Of a DNA stretch of 64,000 nt, positions 25,024 to 34,318 are shown piece after piece. Numbering within the stretch: position 1 is the first letter of the stretch; the number at the start of each line of letters is the position of its first letter. The translations under genes and the position numbers were made by a program. The DNA is from JAENVT01 sp039931555 (GTDB lineage Bacteria; Actinomycetota; Acidimicrobiia; Acidimicrobiales; Ilumatobacteraceae), in assembly GCA_039931555.1 (NCBI GenBank), contig JBDTRP010000141.1, positions 23,977 through 87,976 on the forward strand, written 5' to 3'. The notes beneath the pieces are model-generated. The model searched no databases. It saw only the letters and a program-made list of their open reading frames with translations, and had not been told where the DNA came from.

Positions 25024-26529
25024 GTGAGCAACTACTTCCTCACCACCCCCATTTACTACGTCACTGCCAAGCCGCACCTCGGCCACGCCTACACCACCAT
25101 CGTCGCCGACGCCCTGGCCCGCTGGCATCGCCTGCTCGGCGACCACGTTCATTTCCTCACCGGCACCGACGAGCACGGCCAGAAGGTCCAGCAAGCCGCC
25201 GAGGCCGCCGGGTTGTCGCCACAGGAGTTCACCGACTCGATCGCCCCGCTGTACCAGCAGGCGTGGGAGCAGTTGAACATCTCCAACGACGATTTCATCC
25301 GCACCACCGAGCAACGCCACAAGATCGGCGTCGCCGAGCTGCTGCAGCGTTGCTACGACGCCGGCGACATCGAACTCGACATCTACAAGGGCAAGTACTG
25401 CATCGCCTGCGAGGAGTACTACACCGACGACGAGCTCGACCCGGGCGACCTGTGCCGGATCCACCATCTACCTGTCGAGCACGTCGAGGAGGAGAACTAC
25501 TTCTTCCGGCTCAGTCGCTTCCAGGATCGACTTCTGGATTGGTACGCCGCGCATCCCGGTGCGATCGTGCCCGAGTTCCGTGGCAACGAAGCGCTCGGGC
25601 TCATCCGTGGTGGCTTGCGCGACTTCTCGGTCAGCCGCACCAGCCTGACGTGGGGAATCCCGCTGCCGTGGGATGCCAAGCACGTCGCCTACGTGTGGTT
25701 CGACGCCCTCGCCAACTACCTCACCGCCGTCGGCTACGGCACCGACTCCGAACGGTTCGAGAGCTGGTGGCCGGCGCATCATCTGATCGGCAAGGACATC
25801 ATCCGCCACCACTGCGTCTACTGGCCGGCGATGCTGATCAGTGCCGGGATCGAGCCGCCCGCCGGATGGGCTGTCGGCGGCTGGCTGCTGGTGGGCGGCG
25901 AGAAGATGAGCAAGACCACCGGCAACGTGGTCAACCCGCTCGACCTCGTTGCCGACATCGGCCTCGACGGGTTCCGCTACTACATCCTCGCCGAAACCCC
26001 CTACGGCAACGATGGCGACTTCACCTACGAAGGCCTGATCGGCCGATACAACTCCGATCTCGCCAACAACCTCGGCAACCTGCTTGCCCGAGTGGCCACT
26101 GTCGTCACCAAGAAGTGCGGTGGCATCGGCCCGGCACCCCGAGCCGACTCGCCGTTGGCCACGGCTGCTGCCGCGGCGTACGCGGCGACCGCTGCCGGGT
26201 GGGCGGAGTCCGCGCCCAGCCGCGCCCTCGACGCAACGTGGAGCCTGATCCGCGCCACCAATGCCCATCTCGAGACCAACGAACCATGGAAGGCGGAGCC
26301 GGGCCCGGAGGTCGACGCGGTGATGGGCGACGCCCTGGAGGCCCTGCGCATCGTGGCCGTGCTGGCCTTGCCGGCGATCCCCGAGACGTGCCAGACGGTG
26401 TGGGAGCGGCTGGGCCTCATCGGTCGCGTCGATGATCAGCGCCTGCCGGTGGCAGCCGAGTGGGGCCGATACCCCGGTGGGCTCGCGGTGACCAAGGGCG
26501 AGTCGCTGTTCCCGCGCAGGGCGGTGTGA
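25024..26529 (+). CDS. metG: Methionyl-tRNA synthetase
   Basis: 501 residues, the short form that lacks the C-terminal EMAP-like tRNA-binding domain. It charges tRNA-Met. The HIGH motif is HLGHAY (residues 18-23), the KMSKS motif KMSKTT near residue 298. The connective-peptide region keeps CIACEEYY and a later CRIHH. The start is the GTG at 25024 behind AAAGGAT. It ends 7 bases before tatD, with which it is probably co-transcribed, as in many actinobacteria. Confidence 0.96.
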   Translation: MSNYFLTTPIYYVTAKPHLGHAYTTIVADALARWHRLLGDHVHFLTGTDEHGQKVQQAAEAAGLSPQEFTDSIAPLYQQAWEQLNISNDDFIRTTEQRHKIGVAELLQRCYDAGDIELDIYKGKYCIACEEYYTDDELDPGDLCRIHHLPVEHVEEENYFFRLSRFQDRLLDWYAAHPGAIVPEFRGNEALGLIRGGLRDFSVSRTSLTWGIPLPWDAKHVAYVWFDALANYLTAVGYGTDSERFESWWPAHHLIGKDIIRHHCVYWPAMLISAGIEPPAGWAVGGWLLVGGEKMSKTTGNVVNPLDLVADIGLDGFRYYILAETPYGNDGDFTYEGLIGRYNSDLANNLGNLLARVATVVTKKCGGIGPAPRADSPLATAAAAAYAATAAGWAESAPSRALDATWSLIRATNAHLETNEPWKAEPGPEVDAVMGDALEALRIVAVLALPAIPETCQTVWERLGLIGRVDDQRLPVAAEWGRYPGGLAVTKGESLFPRRAV

Positions 26530-26536
26530 CCCGGCG

Positions 26537-27295
26537 GTGTCCTACACCGACAGTCATTGCCATCTGTACGACACGCGAGGCGTGCCGGTCGACGACGTGA
26601 TTGCCGCGGCGCGCGCCGCTGGGGTCACCACCATGATCAATGTCGGTTGCGACGCGGCCACGACCCACCAGGCCATTGAGGTTGCCGCGTCGCACGACAA
26701 CATCTTCGCCACCGCCGGCCTTCATCCGCACGAGGCCAAGCACGGCGTCGACACGATCCTGCCCTACGTCGACGACCCTCATGTGATCGCCATCGGCGAA
26801 TGCGGCCTCGACTACTTCTACGACCACTCGCCACACGACGCGCAGCGCGAAGCCTTTGCCACACAGATCCAACTGGCGCACGAGCGATCGCTGCCGCTGG
26901 TGATCCACACCCGAGACGCGTGGGCTGAAACGTTCGACATCCTCGATGCGGAGGGAGCGCCCGAACAGACCATCTTCCACTGCTTCGCCGGCGGGCCCGA
27001 CGAGGCCCGCCAATGTCTCGAGCGCGGCGCATACCTGTCGTTCAGTGGCATCGTCACGTTCAAGACGGCGACGGACCTGCACGATGCCGCTCGGTTGTGC
27101 CCAATCGATCGAATGCTTGCTGAGACCGACAGTCCGTACCTCGCTCCGGTCCCGCACCGCGGTCGGCCCAACCAACCCGCCTTCGTGACGCACGTCGTGA
27201 AGGCACTCGCTGACCTGCGGGGTGCGCCCCTCGACGAGGTGCGCGCCGCTACGGTGGCGAACACATGCCTTGCGTTCCCGGGTATTCGTCCGTAG
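26537..27295 (+). CDS. tatD: TatD family metal-dependent deoxyribonuclease
   Basis: 252 residues from a GTG at 26537. TatD proteins are TIM-barrel 3'-5' exonucleases. Metal-site motifs: TDSHCHLYD at the start, AIGECGLDYFYD, LVIHTRDAW, IFHCFAGG and AETDSPYLAPVPHRG. It is followed by a hairpin at 27303-27319. Confidence 0.9.
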   Translation: MSYTDSHCHLYDTRGVPVDDVIAAARAAGVTTMINVGCDAATTHQAIEVAASHDNIFATAGLHPHEAKHGVDTILPYVDDPHVIAIGECGLDYFYDHSPHDAQREAFATQIQLAHERSLPLVIHTRDAWAETFDILDAEGAPEQTIFHCFAGGPDEARQCLERGAYLSFSGIVTFKTATDLHDAARLCPIDRMLAETDSPYLAPVPHRGRPNQPAFVTHVVKALADLRGAPLDEVRAATVANTCLAFPGIRP

Positions 27296-27302
27296 CCTTT
27301 TC

Positions 27303-27319
27303 CCCGTCCCACGGACGGG
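27303..27319 (+). terminator. Short GC hairpin between tatD and the RlpA-like gene
   Basis: A 7-bp stem CCCGTCC/GGACGGG with loop CAC, preceded by CCTTTT rather than followed by Ts. Its 3' arm lies 11 bases before the next ATG and could hide that gene's ribosome-binding site, so it may control translation rather than termination. Confidence 0.4.
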
Positions 27320-27329
27320 AAACCTCACA

Positions 27330-27839
27330 ATGAACTCCTACGACCGCCGTCGCCTCGCACTCGCCACCATCTTCACGGTGGCAGCGCTCCCGGCGTTGTG
27401 GATCATCAATCGCAACGATGCGGGTTCAGCGGCGCCGGCATTGGGCGCAGCGGGAGTTCCTCAGGTCGGCGCCAACCAGGCCCCGTCGACGTCGGCATAC
27501 TCACCAGATCCGCCGATCTTCCTCAATGGTCCGCCTTCGGGAGCCGACCCCGCCGTCGTCGACATCATCATCCCGCCGGGGCCAACCGCAACCGAGGCCA
27601 CCGGGAAGGCGAGCTTCCGCCGCTTTGCAGACCCCACCAAGCGGCCGTGCACGACGGCGCTGGCACCGTGGGGGTCGGTGCTGACCGTGACCAACACCGA
27701 CAACGGACAGACCACGACGTGCACCAACAGCATCAGCACGCCGCTGCCCGCAGGCGTCGACATCGTCTTGCACACCGACCTGTTCACCGTCATCAGCGAT
27801 CTGGCCGACGCACCCGTGCCGGTTCGTATCAGCTGGTAG
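27330..27839 (+). CDS. Exported RlpA-like double-psi beta-barrel protein
   Basis: 169 residues. A membrane or signal segment is at residues 8-24 (LATIFTVAALPALWIIN). A proline-rich linker follows. The last 80 residues match the RlpA-type double-psi barrel of actinobacteria: ATGKASFRRF, then APWGSVLTVTNTDNGQTTTC, and the ending VPVRISW. RlpA proteins bind or cleave peptidoglycan; the position before rsmA is where many actinobacteria carry a resuscitation-promoting-factor gene, which agrees with a wall role. It ends 2 bases before the rsmA start. Confidence 0.7.
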   Translation: MNSYDRRRLALATIFTVAALPALWIINRNDAGSAAPALGAAGVPQVGANQAPSTSAYSPDPPIFLNGPPSGADPAVVDIIIPPGPTATEATGKASFRRFADPTKRPCTTALAPWGSVLTVTNTDNGQTTTCTNSISTPLPAGVDIVLHTDLFTVISDLADAPVPVRISW

Positions 27840-27841
27840 GC

Positions 27842-28663
27842 GTGCACTCACGCACCGACATCGCGACGCTGCTCAGCGAACACGGCCTGGCCCCACGACG
27901 CGACCTCGGGCAGAACTTCGTCGTCGATGCCAACGTCGTGCGCAAGATCGCCCGCCTGGCCGACATCGGTCCGCAGGACCACGTCGTCGAGATCGGCGCA
28001 GGCCTCGGATCGCTGACGATGGCGTTGGCCGAGACGGGAGCGACCATCACTGCGATCGAGGTCGACCATGGCATTGCCGGCGTGCTGCGGACCGTCGTCG
28101 CTGACCTGGCCAACGTGACAGTCGTCGAGGCCGACGCGCTGCGGCTCGACTGGGCGTCGACCCTGGCCGACGCGCCGCGATGGGTGTTGGTGGCCAACCT
28201 GCCGTACAACGTGGCCACGCCACTAGTGTGCGATCTGCTCGACCTCGTTCCCGCGGTCGAACGGATGCTCGTGATGGTGCAGCGAGAGGTCGCCGATCGG
28301 CTGTGTGCCTCGGCGGGTTCCGACGCGTACGGCGCCGTCAGCGTGAAGGTGGCCTACTGGGCAACCGCGCGGATCGCCGGCACCGTACCGGCTGGCGTGT
28401 TCCTGCCTCGCCCCAAGGTCGAGTCGGCATTGGCCGACATTCGCCGCCGGCCCACACCTGCCGTCGCCGTGGATCCCGAGCCGTTGTTCACGTTGGTGCG
28501 CACGGCGTTTGGACAGCGCCGCAAGATGTTGCGGCGTTCGCTGGCCGACGTGGTCGCGCCCGAGGTGTTCGAGGAGGCCGGCATCGACGCGCAACGGCGA
28601 CCGGAGGAACTGGATGTGATCGAGTGGGGCGCGCTGACCACCGCCTGGCTGGCAGCGCGATGA
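27842..28663 (+). CDS. rsmA: 16S rRNA (adenine-1518/1519-N6)-dimethyltransferase
   Basis: 273 residues from the GTG at 27842. RsmA/KsgA dimethylates two adenines in helix 45. Motifs: RRDLGQNFVVDANVV, the SAM site VVEIGAGLGSLTMALAE, and the catalytic NLPYNVATPLV. FGQRRKMLRRSL near the C-terminus is also typical. The gene overlaps ispE by 4 bases. Confidence 0.94.
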   Translation: MHSRTDIATLLSEHGLAPRRDLGQNFVVDANVVRKIARLADIGPQDHVVEIGAGLGSLTMALAETGATITAIEVDHGIAGVLRTVVADLANVTVVEADALRLDWASTLADAPRWVLVANLPYNVATPLVCDLLDLVPAVERMLVMVQREVADRLCASAGSDAYGAVSVKVAYWATARIAGTVPAGVFLPRPKVESALADIRRRPTPAVAVDPEPLFTLVRTAFGQRRKMLRRSLADVVAPEVFEEAGIDAQRRPEELDVIEWGALTTAWLAAR

Positions 28664-29400
28664 GTGATGCGACGAGCAGTGTCGTCGTCAAGGCACCAGC
28701 CAAGCTGACGTTGAGGTTGCGCATCACCGGTGTGCGCGATGACGGGTACCACCTCATCGATGCCGAGATGGTCACGCTCGACTGGCACGACACCTTGACA
28801 GTCGATCCGGCGTCCACCGGGTTGACGGCCGATGGGCCCTACGCGAAGGGCCTGCCCCTCGATGATTCGAACCTCGTTGCCAAGGCGCTCCACCATGTCG
28901 CGCGCAGCGCTTCGGTGCACATCACCAAGTCGTTGCCGTATGGAGGTGGGCTCGGCGGGGGGTCTGCCGACGCCGCAGCCGTCCTTCGTTGGGCCGGTTA
29001 CAGCGATGTGGTGGGAGCCGCTGCCCTCGGCGCCGATGTGGCGTTCTGTCTGGTGGGCGGCCGCGCCCGGGTTCGTGGCATCGGTGAACTGATCGAGCCG
29101 CTGGCGTTCCAGCCGCTCGACATCACCCTGGTCGTTCCTCCGCTGAAGGTCAGTTCGCCGTTCGTCTACCGGGCGTGGGATCAGCTCGGCGGGCCGCGCA
29201 GCGATGGCGAGAACGATCTGGAGCCTGCTGCGGTCTCGGCGTTCACCGCGCTCGCCCGCTGGCGTGACCGGATCCGCGAAGCATCCGGATCGAGCCCGAC
29301 GTTGGCGGGCAGCGGGGCGACATGGTTCCTACGGGGTCATCACGATCTTGCCGCGGCGCTCCCTGAAGCGGTCGTGGTGCTGACGGCGACCTGCCCCTAG
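28660..29400 (+). CDS. ispE: 4-diphosphocytidyl-2-C-methyl-D-erythritol kinase
   Basis: 246 residues; the family usually has 280-310. IspE phosphorylates CDP-ME in the MEP isoprenoid pathway. GHMP-kinase motif 1 is KAPAKLTLRLRITGVRDDGY and motif 2 LPYGGGLGGGSADAAAVLRW; motif 3 is LAGSGATWF. The shortening is in the middle, after motif 2 (AGYSDVVGAAALGADVAF), where other members have about 20 more residues. All catalytic motifs remain. ATGA overlap with rsmA. Confidence 0.9.
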   Translation: MSDATSSVVVKAPAKLTLRLRITGVRDDGYHLIDAEMVTLDWHDTLTVDPASTGLTADGPYAKGLPLDDSNLVAKALHHVARSASVHITKSLPYGGGLGGGSADAAAVLRWAGYSDVVGAAALGADVAFCLVGGRARVRGIGELIEPLAFQPLDITLVVPPLKVSSPFVYRAWDQLGGPRSDGENDLEPAAVSAFTALARWRDRIREASGSSPTLAGSGATWFLRGHHDLAAALPEAVVVLTATCP

Positions 29401-29409
29401 ACGCGCAAC

Positions 29410-29435
29410 GGCCGCCCGCTGTGCTGCGGGCGGCC
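29410..29435. terminator. Strong bidirectional hairpin between ispE and the bS22-like gene
   Basis: A perfect 10-bp stem, GGCCGCCCGC/GCGGGCGGCC, with the loop TGTGCT. It lies between convergent genes and can terminate both. No T-run is present, as is common in high-GC actinobacteria. Confidence 0.75.
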
Positions 29436-29454
29436 GGCAACAGATCTCAGAGGG

Positions 29455-29553
29455 TCACTTACCGCGTTGGCGCTGGTGACGGGTACGGCGAAGCATCTTC
29501 TTGTGCTTCTTCTTGCGCATTCTCTTGCGGCGTTTTTTGATCAGCGAACCCAT
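29455..29553 (-). CDS. 32-residue ribosomal protein bS22-like (AURKAIP1/COX24 domain)
   Basis: A tiny, extremely basic protein beginning MGSLIKKRRKRMRKKKHKK and continuing with MLRRTRHQR. This matches the actinobacterial AURKAIP1/COX24-domain protein, which in mycobacteria is the small-subunit protein bS22. The ATG is at 29551-29553. A larger frame through it on the same strand is not real. It converges on ispE and is insulated by the hairpin. Confidence 0.88.
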   Translation of the reverse strand: MGSLIKKRRKRMRKKKHKKMLRRTRHQRQRGK

Positions 29554-29598
29554 AGCTCGTGAGACGCTACCGGCCAGCGACGTGGTACCCAACGCCAG

Positions 29599-29964
29599 TT
29601 GCCAGCCAGTTGCCATCCAGTTTCGAGCGACGTGCTCGAAGAGGCGACTGCGCCGACCCGATCGACTGCCCGCGTCCCGCTGGTCGAGTCTTCGAAGCAT
29701 TCCACGACGCCCAACACGCAGTTCCGGTTCCTGACACCGGTCGGCAAGCTGTTTGGCGCCGGCGGGATCGAGGTGCTGCATCGTGAGGTGCAGTCCTGGC
29801 CGAACTGGTTCCTCGATTGGAGCACCAAGGCAACGATCGACTGGTCGAAGACCGCCGGCCTGCAACTCGGCGACGAGCACCACCTGACCATCGGTGTTCG
29901 ACTGTTGCGTGGCGTCAGCAGCACTCGCCTGTCGTCGATCTCGTTGTCCAGCGGTCGCTGGTGA
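29599..29964 (+). CDS. Hypothetical protein, convergent with the acetyltransferase
   Basis: Up to 121 residues; the start may be later (a GTG at 29632). The middle reads TQFRFLTPVGKLFGAGGIEV and SWPNWFLDWSTKATIDWSKT, with high third-position GC and tryptophan-rich content, which looks like real coding. No family is recognised. The last 50 bases overlap the 3' end of the acetyltransferase on the other strand. It diverges from bS22 across 45 bases. Confidence 0.4.
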   Translation: MPASCHPVSSDVLEEATAPTRSTARVPLVESSKHSTTPNTQFRFLTPVGKLFGAGGIEVLHREVQSWPNWFLDWSTKATIDWSKTAGLQLGDEHHLTIGVRLLRGVSSTRLSSISLSSGRW

Positions 29965-30517
29965 TCAGCCAGCGACAGTCGATGCCGACCTCACCCGGTG
30001 ACGTGACCGAGTCGCGCGTTTCGCCCCCGAAGGCGTAGCCGAGCCGGCGAGGCACGCCCCCGCTTGCGATGTTGGCCTTGTCGTGGTGGATCTCGACTCG
30101 ATCAATGCCCTCGACCGAGAACGCTGCGGTGGTCAATGCCTCGGCGATCTCGGTGGCGAAGCCCTTCTTGACGTGGTCGAGGCGGACCCAATAGCCGATC
30201 TCGAGCACGCCCGGGCCGCGTCGGCGATGCAGACCGGCCGAGCCGATGACCTTGCCCTCCAGGAACGCCCCGATCACCACGTCCCCGCCGGCCTCCCAAT
30301 CGGCTTGCCACTCGTTGATGAGCGCCAGTCGATCCTCGAGGCTCTGCGGCTCGACCTTGATCCACGGCATCCACGGGCGAAGGTGATCGAGGTTCTGCAG
30401 GATCGCTGCGGACAGGTCGGGGCCATCGTCGGGTAGCCAACGCCGCAGCGTCAGCCGTGGTGCGGGGATGCAATCAGGCAGTCGGGCCACCGTCCCAGTC
30501 TTGCCGGTCCGAACCAT
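29915..30517 (-). CDS. GNAT family N-acetyltransferase (RimJ/RimL type)
   Basis: About 200 residues. The pattern follows ribosomal-protein/antibiotic acetyltransferases: TLRRWLPDDGPDLSAAI near the start, VIGSAGLHRRRGPGVLEIGY, then VKKGFATEIAEALTTAAF with the acetyl-CoA loop (K-x-G-F-A-T in place of the usual GxGxA/G), and IDRVEIHHDKANIASGGV. The substrate is unknown. The ATG at 30515-30517 is preferred over an earlier start in low-likeness sequence. Upstream, 30518-30758, I see only a short fragment (VIVPSGWDPDHVKEIPVEEY) with no clear gene. Confidence 0.75.
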   Translation of the reverse strand: MVRTGKTGTVARLPDCIPAPRLTLRRWLPDDGPDLSAAILQNLDHLRPWMPWIKVEPQSLEDRLALINEWQADWEAGGDVVIGAFLEGKVIGSAGLHRRRGPGVLEIGYWVRLDHVKKGFATEIAEALTTAAFSVEGIDRVEIHHDKANIASGGVPRRLGYAFGGETRDSVTSPGEVGIDCRWLITSDRWTTRSTTGECC

Positions 30518-30758
30518 CGAACGTCGGGGCTTTCCTGACGACGAGGCGCCGGGCGAGGTTCTGTGTGAGCACAGAGACGGTCTGCCGCCGCGCTGTTCGC
30601 CCACACAGAGTCCCCGGGGGGCGGGTCAACTGCGCGCTGTATTGAGGTACTCCTCGACGGGGATCTCCTTGACGTGGTCGGGGTCCCACCCCGACGGAAC
30701 GATCACAACCATCGGCCCACCCAAAACCAGAGCCCATGAACCGAGGACTGGACGCTGG

Positions 30759-31121
30759 TCAGGGGTAGGTCTTGTCCAACCGGAGCCGATCTCCGACCCG
30801 CCGAACTTCCATCGCGAAATCGAACGCATCGACGCGTGTTGCGTGTCGAGATCGCAACACAGGCGAGCGCGTTCGATCAGGTGCGCGCTCGCCAGATCGT
30901 CGAACCCGTTCATCTCCGGATCGTCCTCGGAATCTCCGGTGATCACGCAGGTCGGCGCGCCGCGCCACCGCCTCGGCAACCGAGTCGACCAGGTAGATGT
31001 GGCGCGCCCCGGCGGCGACGGCGTAGGCGGCGGTCGTGAAGGCTCGGATGACATCGATCGCCACCACGGCACCGGTCACCTCGGCGACACGCCAACGTGG
31101 TAGGAACCGGGCTTCAGGCAT
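30759..31121 (-). pseudogene. Degraded 2-phosphosulfolactate phosphatase-like gene (ComB family)
   Basis: Three pieces in changing frames. The 5' piece (from 31121) reads VVAIDVIRAFTTAAYAVAAG and LVDSVAEAVARR, the N-terminal ComB pattern. Another frame then gives CVITGDSEDDPEMNGFDDLA then SAHLIERARL. The first frame resumes with TRVDAFDFAMEVRRVGDRLR to the stop. About half of the expected 230 residues, including the central domain, is missing. ComB family members dephosphorylate sulfolactate phosphate. The gene has lost function unless the losses are assembly errors. Confidence 0.6.
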
Positions 31122-31138
31122 CGTCAGCGTTCAACGGC

Positions 31139-32065
31139 TCAGCGTCCAGCGAGGGCGTCGACGACCGGAGCGAACGCCTCGGCACTGCGGATGACGACAT
31201 GACTGATGCCGACGTCAGACCGCAGCCGTTCGAGTTTGTCGACGATCTGTGCGACGGACCCGATCAACACGAAGGGTGTGTCCTCGAGCAGCGCTCGATC
31301 GACCCCGAACTGTCCAGCAGTGTGATCCATCTGTTGATCGGCGCCTGCGCCGACGTGCACGAGCTGTACCAGTGCCGAGCATTCGATCTCGCCACATCGA
31401 TCGCCGGCGGCCTCGGCAAGCCAGCGAGCCCGTTGCCTGACCGCGGCGATGGCGAAGCCACCCGGAGCGGGCCGCCCGCCTTCGCCGTGCGTCAGCCCGG
31501 TGAACTGGAAGATGTCGGCATGCCGGGCGGCGATCCCCACGACGCGCTTGCCGTGACCACCGATCAGGAAGGGGACGTGTTCTTGCACAGGGCGGATGCC
31601 GAGATCGTCGACGGCCAGTCGATGATGTACACCGTCCATCGATGCGGCGCCGCTGTCGAGCAACGATCGCAGCGCAGTCAGCGACTCCTCGAAGCGCTCG
31701 ACGCGGGCGCCCGGCTCGCGAAGGACCATGCCGATCGCGTCGTGTTCCGACTGCATGTAGCCCGTTCCGAGCCCGAGCACCAGGCGACCACCCGTCAAGC
31801 GGTCGACCGTGGCGGCGGTGCGCGCCAGCATCGCCGGATGATGGAACTCGTTGTTCAACACCAATGGGCCGACGCGAAGCTTGGTCGTGGCCTCGGCCGC
31901 CACGACCAGTGGGACGAACGGATCAACGGTCCCGATGTGGTCGAACGAGAACAGCTCGTCATAGCCCAGAGCCTCGGCCCGACGGGCCTCGCCGACGAGT
32001 TGGTCGTGATCCGCCAGGCCGCGTGCCTGCACCGCGAACCGGAAGTTCCTGGCCATTCCGTGCAC
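31139..32065 (-). CDS. LLM-class F420-dependent oxidoreductase
   Basis: 308 residues (305 if the ATG at 32056 is used). It has the luciferase-like TIM-barrel: FSFDHIGTVDPFVPLVVAAE, TKLRVGPLVLNNEFHHPAML and RLTGGRLVLGLGTGYMQSEH. F420 binding is inferred from the family, which is abundant in Acidimicrobiia and mycobacteria. The substrate is unknown. It is divergent from the SDR gene at 32155 and downstream of it on the minus strand lies the comB remnant. Confidence 0.8.
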   Translation of the reverse strand: MHGMARNFRFAVQARGLADHDQLVGEARRAEALGYDELFSFDHIGTVDPFVPLVVAAEATTKLRVGPLVLNNEFHHPAMLARTAATVDRLTGGRLVLGLGTGYMQSEHDAIGMVLREPGARVERFEESLTALRSLLDSGAASMDGVHHRLAVDDLGIRPVQEHVPFLIGGHGKRVVGIAARHADIFQFTGLTHGEGGRPAPGGFAIAAVRQRARWLAEAAGDRCGEIECSALVQLVHVGAGADQQMDHTAGQFGVDRALLEDTPFVLIGSVAQIVDKLERLRSDVGISHVVIRSAEAFAPVVDALAGR

Positions 32066-32154
32066 CCTAAATGCCTTCCCCCGCTCGGCAGCGGCACAGT
32101 GAGCCGCGGCTACTGTTCACCAACGGGGCGCACATTCGTTCACAGGGGGCAACG

Positions 32155-32997
<843 letters not shown>

Positions 32998-33067
32998 CGG
33001 CGGTTTGCCCGGTACCTCAACTCGATAGTGGTGACTTCGCCGCACCGATAGCCTCTGGCCACGACCT

Positions 33068-33138
33068 TCCGGGGTCGTTCAATGGTAGGACATCGGTTTT
33101 TGGTGCCGTCTATAGGGGTTCGAATCCTCTCCCCGGAA
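33068..33138 (+). tRNA. tRNA-Gln (anticodon TTG)
   Basis: The acceptor stem TCCGGGG (33068-33074) pairs with CCCCGGA (33131-33137), with discriminator A. The D-arm is GTTC/GGAC with loop AATGGTA. The anticodon loop TTTTGGT carries TTG; its stem has one T-T mismatch at the outer pair. The T-arm is AGGGG-TTCGAAT-CCTCT. CCA is not encoded. Total 71 bases. Confidence 0.93.
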
Positions 33139-33202
33139 CACAGCAACGCCTGCGAGACTGGGGCTACACCATTTGGGTGTCACGACGCGATAGAACGTTC
33201 GC

Positions 33203-34300
33203 ATGACAGTTTCAGCGATCGTGCTGGCGGCGGGCGAGGGCTCGCGAATGCGATCCGCTCGCCCGAAGCCGCTGCACCAGATCTGCGGGCGCCCGATGGT
33301 CATGCACGTCATCCACGCGCTTGCGGACGTCGATGTCGATCGAACCGTGGTGGTCGTCGGGCACGGGGCGGAGCGGGTGACCAAGAAGGTGCAGGAGCAG
33401 GCTCCTGGCTGGGCGCACGTGACCTTCGTCGAGCAGACCGTGCAGCGGGGCACCGGTGACGCGGCAATGGTCGGGATGACGGCAATCCCCGGCGACGACT
33501 TCGACGACGATTCGACGATCATCGTGCTGCCGGGCGATACGCCGCTGCTACGTGCGGAAACCCTGCACCAACTGGTGGCCACACACCTCAGCAGCGGCAA
33601 CGCCGCGACAGCCATCACATCGGTGCTCGAGGACCCGACCGGGTACGGGAGGGTGCTGCGCGCCCCCGCCAAGCATGGCGACGGACGAGTGTTGCAAGTC
33701 GTCGAGCAGCGTGATGCCGGTGCGGAGACACTGGCGATCCGCGAGGTGTGGACGAGCATGTGCGCCTTCCGACGCGACCTGCTGAGCCCGGCGCTGCGCC
33801 GACTCAGCCCCGACAACACCCAAGGCGAGTACTACCTCACCGACGTCGTCGAGGTCCTGGCCGGGATGGGCCATCAGATCGGCACCGTGCAGGCTCCCGA
33901 GGAAGAGACCCGCGGCGTCAACGATCGTTGGCAATTGGCGCTGGCCGAACGGGAGTTGCGTCACCGCACGAACCGCCACTTCCTGCTGAACGGCGTCACC
34001 ATGCTCGATCCGCGCCAGACGTTCATCGACGTCACGGTGCAGTTGGGCCGCGATGTCACCCTGTACCCGGGCACCATCTTGCAAGGCAACACCGTGGTCG
34101 GTGACGGCTGCGAGATCGGTCCCGATACCCGGCTGGTCGACTGCGTCGTGGGGGCACGGGCGATCGTGGAGAACAGTGTGGGTCGCGACAGCGAGATCGG
34201 CGACGATGCCCACGTCGGCCCGTACGCGCATTTGGCGCCGGGCACCTCGGTGCCTTCTTCGGCATCGACGGGCGCGTTCTACACTGCACCTGCCGACTAA
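33203..34300 (+). CDS. glmU: N-acetylglucosamine-1-phosphate uridyltransferase, C-terminally truncated GlmU
   Basis: 365 residues against about 455-490 for GlmU. Residues 1-235 are a complete pyrophosphorylase domain: LAAGEGSRMRSARPKPLHQI, QRGTGDAA, VLPGDTPLL and TQGEYYLTD. Residues 255-345 begin the left-handed beta-helix, but the frame stops at TGAFYTAPAD. The place where working enzymes have LRPG (Arg333 of E. coli) reads LAPG, and the region holding Lys351, His363, Tyr366, Asn377 and Lys392 is absent. The enzyme should make UDP-GlcNAc but not acetylate glucosamine-1-phosphate. prs begins 18 bases later, so no lost exon-like remainder fits between. A TAGAAC -10-like element lies 6 bases before the ATG. 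Confidence 0.88.
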   Translation: MTVSAIVLAAGEGSRMRSARPKPLHQICGRPMVMHVIHALADVDVDRTVVVVGHGAERVTKKVQEQAPGWAHVTFVEQTVQRGTGDAAMVGMTAIPGDDFDDDSTIIVLPGDTPLLRAETLHQLVATHLSSGNAATAITSVLEDPTGYGRVLRAPAKHGDGRVLQVVEQRDAGAETLAIREVWTSMCAFRRDLLSPALRRLSPDNTQGEYYLTDVVEVLAGMGHQIGTVQAPEEETRGVNDRWQLALAERELRHRTNRHFLLNGVTMLDPRQTFIDVTVQLGRDVTLYPGTILQGNTVVGDGCEIGPDTRLVDCVVGARAIVENSVGRDSEIGDDAHVGPYAHLAPGTSVPSSASTGAFYTAPAD

Positions 34301-34318
34301 GCACCGCGGAGTCCTCTC

